Below, piece by piece: positions 54,894 through 62,109 of a DNA stretch of 64,000 nt. Below the pieces are notes generated by a model that did no database searches, was not told the DNA's origin, and was given only the letters and a program-made list of their open reading frames with translations. Source of the stretch: Actinomycetes bacterium (GTDB taxonomy: Bacteria; Actinomycetota; Acidimicrobiia; Acidimicrobiales; Acidimicrobiaceae); contig JAJZFV010000037.1 in NCBI GenBank assembly GCA_021805205.1, positions 1 through 64,000 of the forward strand, in the 5' to 3' direction. Position numbers and translations under genes: made by a program. How positions within the stretch are numbered: the stretch's first letter is position 1; each line of letters begins with the position of its first letter.

Positions 54894-56657
54894 TTGATAG
54901 GCGGAGCGCTATTTGTTTCAGCCGCTTTTATCGCAGTTCCAGTTGGTGCCCTCGTGGTCTACTTTTTTTACCACCATCAACTACCGCTCGCTCCCTCCGA
55001 CTTTATAGCTGCGTCGATCGATTCGGCGATACCGTCGATAATATCGATTCTGCTATCGTTGCTCCTCGGCCTCTTCTCGGGATACTACCTGGCGACTCGT
55101 AGTAATCGGATTGCAAAGCTAGGCACCCTCCTCTTTCGAATTCCCCTTGGAGTGCCCCCCTTAATTGCTGGAATCATGTTGTTGATTTCGCTTGGTCCAA
55201 ACTCGCCGATCGGAAAAGTTTTTCATGGACGATTGACTGACTCTTTGGTTGGGGTAACCATCGCACAGCTCTTTGCGGCGCTTCCATTTACGATCGAGGG
55301 ATTCCGCGGAGCCTTCGCTCTCCTCGAGACTGAGGCTCAGGTAGTTGCCGATTCGCTGGAGATGAGCGAAGTAACCCGCTTGCTAGTTATCTTTACACCA
55401 CTTATCTGGCCCTCTCTGCGGTCTACCTTGGTTAGCAGCTACTTGAGGGCCTTCGGTGAGTTCGGCGCGGTACTTATCGTCGCTTATTCTCCAGCTTCAC
55501 TACCGATCTATACCTATGTTTCATTTGAAGGAAGCGGTCTACCAGCGACAGTTATACCGGTCGTAGCTACATTACTGATATCAGGCGTTTTGGCATTTCT
55601 TATCTCTAAGGTGAACTGGCCGAAATCGATCCGTCTTTGGCAGCTGTCGGGGTTGCTTAGACACCGCAGTCGTAGAGATCCAACCGTGGGGGGAGAGGTG
55701 GCTGTAACCATAGAGGGGAAAGTTGGTGATTTCGTTATTGACATGCACCTTGCGATTACTGAAGGAGCGACCGCCATCGTTGGCCCTAGTGGGTCGGGTA
55801 AGACTCTCACACTGCATTCGCTTGCCCACCATAGAGTCGACGGGTTGCAAGTAGAGCTGGAACCCCGTGAGAGCTCTTTTACGCGGCGGATAGGTTACGT
55901 CCCTCAAAAGGGTGGCCTGTGGCGTCACTTAACCCTTCGAGAAAATATCGACCTAGCGCTGTCGATCGCCGACTCGCAATACACAACTGATCAGCTAATA
56001 GACCTCTTTGGGGTGAGAGGATTTTCCGATGCTCCAGTTCCGTCGCTTTCGGGAGGGCAATATCAGAGGGGGGCAATAGTTAGAGCATTTGCCTCAAATT
56101 CAGAGGTGATGATCCTCGACGAACCCCTTTCGCAGATTGACGTGGCACGTAGACGGGAGGTGATCGACTTTATCTCAGAATATGTAGTCCCTAGGGTAAG
56201 GTATCTGGTTCTGGTTACTCACGATATCGACGAGGCAATACTTCTAGCTGACTTTGTGAACATCGTAAGTGCAGGTAGGGTCGAAGGACGTGTCGCTACC
56301 ACCAAGGTTCTTACTGCCACTATGTCTAGGGCTTCGGCAAGTGCACTAGGGTTCGTTAACTTCGTGGAGCGAGAGGGTTCTCGGTTTGCATTTTTAGAGT
56401 CTGATGCCAAGATAATTTCTACCGACGAGGCTGAGGTGCTAGACGGTGGCGACTTCATAGTCATTGGCGATCTTCAGGTTGATCGCATTGTACATACAAC
56501 TAAAGGAAAGGTTGCGAATCTTAGAACTAAGGGTGACCTCAAATTTGTGTCCCGCTTCAATGTTAAGATCGAAGACGACGGCGATGAAACTACGTCCAAG
56601 GGAGACGTTGTCGCAATTTCGGTTCCAAGAAAGCGACTCGCCTTGATAGTCGACTAG
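54894..56657 (+). CDS. fused molybdate/tungstate ABC permease-ATPase (ModB-ModC)
   Basis: A 587-aa single-chain transporter. Residues 1-245 are a ModB-like permease with about five membrane helices and the EAA loop region (EMSEVTRLLVIFTPLIWPSL). Residues 260-480 are the ATPase: Walker A GPSGSGKT, Q-loop YVPQKG, signature LSGGQYQRG, Walker B VMILDEP and the H-loop LVTHD. A C-terminal MOP-like regulatory part follows. The stop lies near 56657. TTG 54894 is the first conventional start, but the well-spaced AAAGGAG at 54867 points to ATC 54879, which would add FRRW.. basic residues ahead of the first helix. Confidence 0.88.
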   Translation: MIGGALFVSAAFIAVPVGALVVYFFYHHQLPLAPSDFIAASIDSAIPSIISILLSLLLGLFSGYYLATRSNRIAKLGTLLFRIPLGVPPLIAGIMLLISLGPNSPIGKVFHGRLTDSLVGVTIAQLFAALPFTIEGFRGAFALLETEAQVVADSLEMSEVTRLLVIFTPLIWPSLRSTLVSSYLRAFGEFGAVLIVAYSPASLPIYTYVSFEGSGLPATVIPVVATLLISGVLAFLISKVNWPKSIRLWQLSGLLRHRSRRDPTVGGEVAVTIEGKVGDFVIDMHLAITEGATAIVGPSGSGKTLTLHSLAHHRVDGLQVELEPRESSFTRRIGYVPQKGGLWRHLTLRENIDLALSIADSQYTTDQLIDLFGVRGFSDAPVPSLSGGQYQRGAIVRAFASNSEVMILDEPLSQIDVARRREVIDFISEYVVPRVRYLVLVTHDIDEAILLADFVNIVSAGRVEGRVATTKVLTATMSRASASALGFVNFVEREGSRFAFLESDAKIISTDEAEVLDGGDFIVIGDLQVDRIVHTTKGKVANLRTKGDLKFVSRFNVKIEDDGDETTSKGDVVAISVPRKRLALIVD

Positions 56658-56931
56658 GTCTGCCACTTCTCGGAAATTGATCTACAGGTTTCTTATCCGA
56701 AGCACCTGGGATAGTTTGTTATGACTTATTTGGAAAACTTGCCTTAGCTGTGAGCAATAATTAGCGACTCTGCCACTAGCCCTGCTCTGCAATCCCGATT
56801 TTTGTGGGTTTTGCGAGTAGATCGATCGAGTTGTTTTCTTCGGTTATGGCGGATTTAAGATCGCACTAAAAACTTAGAAGGAGCCGTTGATTTAATCGGA
56901 GTATATGATTTGCTTGATTCTTCAATAGATC

Positions 56932-57537
56932 ATGGCTAGGCTCGGCGAATTTAGCGGAAAGAAAGGTAAATTGACGACTCTTCTCAATTACATAAATTCC
57001 CTCAAGTGGTTTGGGTTAATTCTTTTCGTGATGATATTTTTCAGGCCACAGGTCATCGGCATTTTAAATCGCCTTACGTCATTTAAGGTGAGCGTTGGTG
57101 GGGCCCAAGTCGAAGTTGACTCGTCAGCTCCAACTGCCACTACTTCACCCAATAGTGAAAAGGAAAAACCAGCGGTATTCGATTCCGCGGGCCATCAAGT
57201 GGGTGCGACCTTGCACCAGACAAGTTATGTGGCTCGCCCATCTCAGTCAAAGCTTGAAATTAGGGTGGCGCGTTGGATTTCAACTGGAGGCAACCTCTTT
57301 GTTGAGTTTGAAGCTATAAATCAAACTGGAGATGAGATCGCAAACTTAATTGCAACCGCCACCCTGACGATCGGCGAAAGCACCTTCGAAAACATTCACC
57401 TCGCATTCCCGGGTAATGTTGCAAACGGGGGCACGGTGTATCAGATCTCCTTTGTAACTGACTCTGCTGATATCGATGAATCGTCAGAGATGGCTATCGA
57501 CGTTAAATCCATCAGTAGATATTCAATTGTGAGGTGA
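56932..57537 (+). CDS. unknown membrane-anchored protein
   Basis: A 201-aa protein with one N-terminal membrane helix (WFGLILFVMIFFRPQVIGIL, about 26-45), a basic cytoplasmic start, a short linker (SSAPTATTSPNSEKEK) and a beta-rich C-terminal domain (GNLFVEFEAINQTGDEIANL, TATLTIGESTFENIHLAFPG, TVYQISFVTDSADI) resembling DUF4352-like immunoglobulin-type folds. No family assignment is certain. It stands alone between two spacers of about 270-290 bases. Confidence 0.65.
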   Translation: MARLGEFSGKKGKLTTLLNYINSLKWFGLILFVMIFFRPQVIGILNRLTSFKVSVGGAQVEVDSSAPTATTSPNSEKEKPAVFDSAGHQVGATLHQTSYVARPSQSKLEIRVARWISTGGNLFVEFEAINQTGDEIANLIATATLTIGESTFENIHLAFPGNVANGGTVYQISFVTDSADIDESSEMAIDVKSISRYSIVR

Positions 57538-57828
57538 CCTTTGAACCACCCTTCGCCTCCGATTCCACGGTTAGCGATTGAAGTGTTGTCAAAGGCCTCG
57601 TTCGAAGGCGTTGATTGGTCAATTTGAGGTAGCTCGTAGCAGCCTGGTATGTGACTGTAAAGACGGTCCGATAAGTACAAACTAAGCCACCCTTTAGAAC
57701 CTTCCTGTTACGACGGCAGTTATAGTTTGGGCGGTGCTCAATCCTGTGACAACTTGGACCCATTAGATCATATCTAGGCCACGTCTGAATTTTAGGCTTG
57801 ATAAGGTCTTTACGGATGGTGATTTAAG

Positions 57829-58914
57829 CTGAGCGAAGATAACTTTAAGAATGAGGCCGAACGAGAGAAGAAGCGGTACGAGTGGGAGGAACCTGGCGCT
57901 TACGAGGTGGCACCCAATGTATTTAGAATCCCTCTTCCGCTTCCAGGAGATACCCTGCGAGCTGTAAATGTCTACCTGCTCCTCGAAGCTAATAGTGCGG
58001 TTCTAATTGATTCGGGGCAATTCCTTGAGGTGGCTAGGAAGCAACTAGAGCAATCCCTTGGATTGGTGGGGGTTGAAGTTGGGGATGTTTCAGAGTTTCT
58101 CATAACCCATATCCATCGAGATCACTACACGCAGGCAGTGGCACTTCGACGTGAATTTAAGAGCAGAGTTCGAATTGGAATTGGGGAGAAGTCATCATTC
58201 GAAATAATCGAGAGACGTATCGAAACCTCCTTTGAAAGGCAGTTCGGTCTTCTAAGCGCCTGCGGAGCGGATGATCTTTACAAAGAAGCACGCGTCTTCT
58301 CTAGGGGCGACGATGAGATAGCAAAGCTGTACGAGAGGCCCGACGACTGGCTCTATGAAGGAATGGCTCTTCAAATTGGTGGCCGTACTTTAGATGTCGT
58401 TGCCACCCCAGGCCACACTCGCGGACACGTCGTCTTTCACGACAGGGAGGCAAAGCTTCTCTTTGCCGGTGACCATGTGCTTCCCCACATAACCCCATCG
58501 ATTGCACTTGAAGCAGATCGACCACCCCTTCCCCTCGGTGACTACTTGGGATCCTTGGCCAAGGTAAGGCAGCTTCCAGATGCTCGACTTTTGCCCGCCC
58601 ACGGGCCCGTTATCGAAAGTGGCCACCTTCGAATCGATCAATTGATCACCCACCATGACCTCCGCCTTCGTCAAACATACGACGCACTTGGAGATCGTCG
58701 CTGTAGCGTCTATGAGGTAGCTCACATACTGAAGTGGACTAGACGTTTGAGGGACCTTTCGGAGATGGACCTCTTTAATAAGATGCTCGCGACCTTTGAG
58801 ACAAAGTACCATCTCGATCTCCTCGTTGCTATGGGAATGGTAATTGTCGCCGAGGAGGAGTCGATCTTGACCTACTCGAAGAGCGGTCGAGCCTACGACG
58901 TAAGTTTGAGATAG
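57829..58914 (+). CDS. metallo-beta-lactamase-fold hydrolase
   Basis: An MBL-fold enzyme. Metal motifs: THIHRDHYTQAV (HxHxDH), PGHTRGHVVFHD, FAGDHVLPHITPS and PAHGPVIESG. A winged-helix-like C-terminal tail (RRCSVYEVAHILKWTRR) is typical of the LACTB2/RNase-Z-like hydrolase group acting on thioesters or nucleic acid. The conserved N-terminal part continues 26 codons upstream of GTG 57907 to a CTG at 57829 that has GGTGA 6 bases before it; the frame has no other start there, so a CTG start is proposed. Substrate unknown. Confidence 0.83.
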   Translation: MSEDNFKNEAEREKKRYEWEEPGAYEVAPNVFRIPLPLPGDTLRAVNVYLLLEANSAVLIDSGQFLEVARKQLEQSLGLVGVEVGDVSEFLITHIHRDHYTQAVALRREFKSRVRIGIGEKSSFEIIERRIETSFERQFGLLSACGADDLYKEARVFSRGDDEIAKLYERPDDWLYEGMALQIGGRTLDVVATPGHTRGHVVFHDREAKLLFAGDHVLPHITPSIALEADRPPLPLGDYLGSLAKVRQLPDARLLPAHGPVIESGHLRIDQLITHHDLRLRQTYDALGDRRCSVYEVAHILKWTRRLRDLSEMDLFNKMLATFETKYHLDLLVAMGMVIVAEEESILTYSKSGRAYDVSLR

Positions 58915-59117
58915 TTACCGCTTGCTGATAAGAGGTGTCGAGTACTTTAATATCCGGCACGGTATGGTGGCGATATCTCGAAGTAGCCCCTTTTAGCCAG
59001 CGAAATTTTGGTATTGTCTCATACCTTCATCTCCTCTACCTTGGTAAGTGGAAGATTATCCTCTTGGAAATCTCGAATCATGTGAGCTTTGCTACTTCTC
59101 TAGGCTAACTTTGGTCT

Positions 59118-60281
59118 ATGGGCGAAATTAACTCAGATTCTGTTTTTGTTGAGGATGGCTTTGGCGAGGTGGTCGATGTCTTCCGCAGCCACTTAAAAGA
59201 TGGACTAGAGGTAGGTGCCTCTGTGGTCGCCTATGTTGGAGATAAAAAGGTAGTAGATATTGCTGCTGGCTATCGTGATATCGCTAGAAGCCAACCGTAT
59301 ACCTCTTCGACTCCGGTGGTGGTCTTCTCATCGACCAAGGGAATTACGGCCATCGCTATCCACATTGCCATCTCTCAAGGGCTAATTAGTTACGAGACTC
59401 CAATCGCTGAGGTATGGCCATTCTTCGCACAGGGAGGCAAAGGATCGATCATGCTTGGCGATACCCTCTCGCACCGATCAGGCGTCGCAATCGTGGATAA
59501 TGATTTCCTTACCCTCCCTGATGTACAAGGTTGGGATTTGGTGATAGAGGCGCTTGAGCGCCAGGTTCCTATTTGGGAACCGGGTAGTCGCCACGGATAT
59601 CACCTTCGAACCTTCGGCTGGATCCACGGTGAGGTGCTTCGTAGACTCTATAACAGAGATGTCCCATCAATCTTTAACCAACTAATTGCGGTTCCCCTCG
59701 GTGTTGAGCTCGACCTATCTTGGAGTCAAAAACTCGATGGGTCGATCGCGGAGATTGTTACTGATCCACCTTCGGTAGATGTTGAAGCACAAATCGATCT
59801 CGAAAGAGAAGCTGGACTATCTCAGTATTCAATAAGTGCGATTCATGGCCCGGGAAGACTCTTTGCCTATGATCAACGATGGAATGAAGTTGGGTATCGA
59901 TCCTTGGCCATGCCCTCCTCGAGCGCGATGATATCTGCCGAGACACTGGCAAGTATCTACAAGGGGGTTGTCAGCGGTCACAACGGGATAAAGCTTCTCA
60001 GTGATGAAATCATTAAAGAGGCGATCAGAGAGCGCTCCCGTGGAGTCGATGAAATTCTAGGTCGGGAGACGGCATTTGGTATGGGCTTTGCCCTTGCGCC
60101 GATGATCGGAGAGTCGCTTCCTCCAAGTGCCTTTGGCCATCCAGGTGCTGGTGGAAGTCTAGGCTTTGGTGATCTTGAAGCCGAAGTTAGCTTTGGCTAT
60201 ACCATGAACAAGATGGCAAGCGCTCTGATTAACGATCAGCGTTCCAACGAGCTTGCGGCGGCACTCTATCGCTGCCTTTAA
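59118..60281 (+). CDS. serine beta-lactamase-family esterase (class C-like)
   Basis: A 387-aa serine hydrolase of the EstB/beta-lactamase class C-like family. The catalytic SxxK is Ser71-Ser-Thr-Lys74 (VVVFSSTKG), the second motif is in the LSHRSGVAIV region with the Tyr of EPGSRHGYHLRT, and a His in SAFGHPGAGGSLGFGD stands for the third element. No signal peptide is seen, so an intracellular esterase is more likely than a lactamase. No operon partner adjoins. Confidence 0.88.
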   Translation: MGEINSDSVFVEDGFGEVVDVFRSHLKDGLEVGASVVAYVGDKKVVDIAAGYRDIARSQPYTSSTPVVVFSSTKGITAIAIHIAISQGLISYETPIAEVWPFFAQGGKGSIMLGDTLSHRSGVAIVDNDFLTLPDVQGWDLVIEALERQVPIWEPGSRHGYHLRTFGWIHGEVLRRLYNRDVPSIFNQLIAVPLGVELDLSWSQKLDGSIAEIVTDPPSVDVEAQIDLEREAGLSQYSISAIHGPGRLFAYDQRWNEVGYRSLAMPSSSAMISAETLASIYKGVVSGHNGIKLLSDEIIKEAIRERSRGVDEILGRETAFGMGFALAPMIGESLPPSAFGHPGAGGSLGFGDLEAEVSFGYTMNKMASALINDQRSNELAAALYRCL

Positions 60282-60591
60282 ACATTTGTTCCGCTGGTAT
60301 CGGCTATCTACAATCGATATCTCGCAATTCGTCGAACGATAAGATGAGCCATAATCGGTGGTCTTTCCCGGACCTTCTTTCACATATTTAAGCGTCGTGG
60401 TCGCCGCTTTTTCAGATTAGTTCCAAGTTGAACAAAGTTAGATGCAATTGGAGTTGCAGTGCTTAGCGATCAGCCGTGCTTCTAAAGGTGGTATTTATGG
60501 CAGTGTTCAAAGTGGGCAAAGAGGGCAAAGAGGGCAAAGAGGGCAAAGAGGGCAAAGAAGGCAAAGAAGGCAAAGAGTCGAAGATCGAGTT
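60282..60591. other. convergent spacer with tandem repeat
   Basis: 310 bases between convergent genes. The 9-bp tandem repeat at 60514-60576 lies just beyond the stop of the AhpD-like gene. No gene seen. Confidence 0.5.
60514..60576. repeat. 9-bp tandem repeat, 7 units
   Basis: Five exact GGGCAAAGA units followed by two AGGCAAAGA units, head to tail, 15 bases past the AhpD-like stop codon. Units are multiples of three, so the frame is kept in all directions, but no real gene spans it. A slippage-prone minisatellite. Confidence 0.92.
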
Positions 60592-61161
60592 TTAGTACTT
60601 GCGGCCCATGGTGTAGAACTCTCTGTTCGGCCGTAGTTGAGTAAAGCCTGCGATTCGATTCGACATAGCAAACATTGCGCTTATAGCTCCAATATCCCAA
60701 ATCTCATCATCGGTGAGGCCGACGGAGTAACATGCGTCGTAGTCTTCTTCGTCGATAGAGTCGGCCGAGACTGCAACCCTTACTGCAAAGTCGCAGATAA
60801 CCCTTTCTCTTTCGCTCAATTCCGCTAGGCGATAGTTAGTTGCAATTTGGTCGCTAATGGTGGAGTCTTTGGAGTAGATCCGAAGAATGGCTCCGTGTGC
60901 TACAACGCAGTAGAGGCAGTTATTTTGTGCCGAGGTAACGACGACGATCATCTCTCGCTCTTTTTTGGAAAGTCCACCTTCCTTCGACATTAGGGCGTTG
61001 TGGTATGCGAAAAATGCTCGAAATTCATCGGGTCGCAGTGCAAGCTTGGTAAAGACCGCCGGAACGAAGCCTGTCTTGTCCCCTACTGTGATGATCGTCT
61101 CGCGAATGTCTGGCTCTACATTATCGAGGTTTACTACTTCGTCTATGAACTTTGGGTACAT
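60592..61161 (-). CDS. AhpD-like / carboxymuconolactone decarboxylase-family peroxidase-related protein
   Basis: A 189-aa CMD/AhpD-fold protein. The redox-active Cys82-x-x-Cys85 with His89 (NNCLYCVVAHG) and the preceding LSKKEREMIVVVTSAQN are diagnostic of peroxidase-related alkylhydroperoxidase-like enzymes. It could detoxify peroxides by disulfide exchange. GGAGGAAG lies before ATG 61161. A 9-bp tandem repeat follows its stop. Confidence 0.9.
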   Translation of the reverse strand: MYPKFIDEVVNLDNVEPDIRETIITVGDKTGFVPAVFTKLALRPDEFRAFFAYHNALMSKEGGLSKKEREMIVVVTSAQNNCLYCVVAHGAILRIYSKDSTISDQIATNYRLAELSERERVICDFAVRVAVSADSIDEEDYDACYSVGLTDDEIWDIGAISAMFAMSNRIAGFTQLRPNREFYTMGRKY

Positions 61162-61467
61162 CTAACTTCCTCCAATTGGCGATCTTATGATCGGGGTGGC
61201 TTAGATCAATGAGGTTGCTCAAGAAGTTGGACTCATTTGCTTCAAAGCGCACATCTTGGCTCTATCATATCGAGCAATCTCGGTGAATTTTACTTTGACG
61301 ATTGCCTTCGCCGGTGCCGATGTACCTGCCACTTGCTTCAAGGGCTATCAGAGCAATAATTTCCTTGGCCGACGAGATCCTTGCAAAGCCACTTTGGCTC
61401 AAGTCAACTATAAGATGCGCCAATCTCTTTGTTGGGTTGACTTCCTAGAGGTCTTCAAAGGCAACTG
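61162..61467. other. spacer upstream of the AhpD-like gene
   Basis: 306 bases. Holds the ribosome binding site and promoter of the AhpD-like gene and the 3' flank of the next unit. No other feature seen. Confidence 0.4.
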
Positions 61468-62109
61468 CTAGGGTTCAGGAAGGGCGGTGACCGCTACCTT
61501 CTTGCAGTATCCCTTATATACCTTGGCCAGAGCTATAACCAAGAAGGCGGGGCTAAAGCCTAGAACCTCTGCAATCTCTTTGCTTCGATCCATGATCGGA
61601 CATTCGCGAGGAAAACAAGCTACCACTCGAGGATCACGTATTGGGGTAGTCATTATCACCGATCCAAGGGGATAGGTAACCGATATCCTTGAGCTCTTCG
61701 GGTCAATGCCAATAGCGAATTTTTTGCGAATATCTACGATGGTGGTAGACGGTCTGTTCCCATCTAGTTGACCGTATGGAACCGATGGCCCTAGCGATCC
61801 CAATAGCGCACTGGTGGCCGAGGTGTCTAGCTCTTCTAAGATCTGGCCTATCTTTGACTTTGAAATCTTTGAGCTATTGGGTTCGATCCTTTCAAAACCA
61901 ACTAGTTCGGGTCTAGATGGGTCAGCCAGTGCATCTCTCTTGCGCCCGTATCCGGTGAAGGGGGTGTACAGAGGCATGTCACTCGGGAATGGCTCGCTCG
62001 ACTCAATACGCAAGATTGATCGATGATCGATGCTTAGTGCGAAGATCTCACTTTGAAGGTGGCCCAAGTAGATGAATTCGTTGGACTGATTTGCCTCGGC
62101 TTTAGCCAT
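61468..62109 (-). CDS. unknown protein, coupled to the thioredoxin-domain gene
   Basis: A 213-aa protein without a family I can name. It has GHLQSEIFALSIDHRSILRI near the N-terminus, YGQLDGNRPSTTIVDIRKKF, RISVTYPLGSVIMTTPIRDPR in the middle, and a hydrophobic stretch near PAFLVIALAKVYKGY at the end. ATG 62109 overlaps the end of the upstream thioredoxin-domain gene by 8 bases (an ATG at 62130 would overlap by 29), so the two are translated together. A partner or substrate link to that protein is likely. Confidence 0.7.
   Translation of the reverse strand: MAKAEANQSNEFIYLGHLQSEIFALSIDHRSILRIESSEPFPSDMPLYTPFTGYGRKRDALADPSRPELVGFERIEPNSSKISKSKIGQILEELDTSATSALLGSLGPSVPYGQLDGNRPSTTIVDIRKKFAIGIDPKSSRISVTYPLGSVIMTTPIRDPRVVACFPRECPIMDRSKEIAEVLGFSPAFLVIALAKVYKGYCKKVAVTALPEP

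Noticed and set aside
60514-60576. Tandem repeat as a CRISPR array
   Set aside because: Units of 9 bases with no spacers do not fit a CRISPR array.
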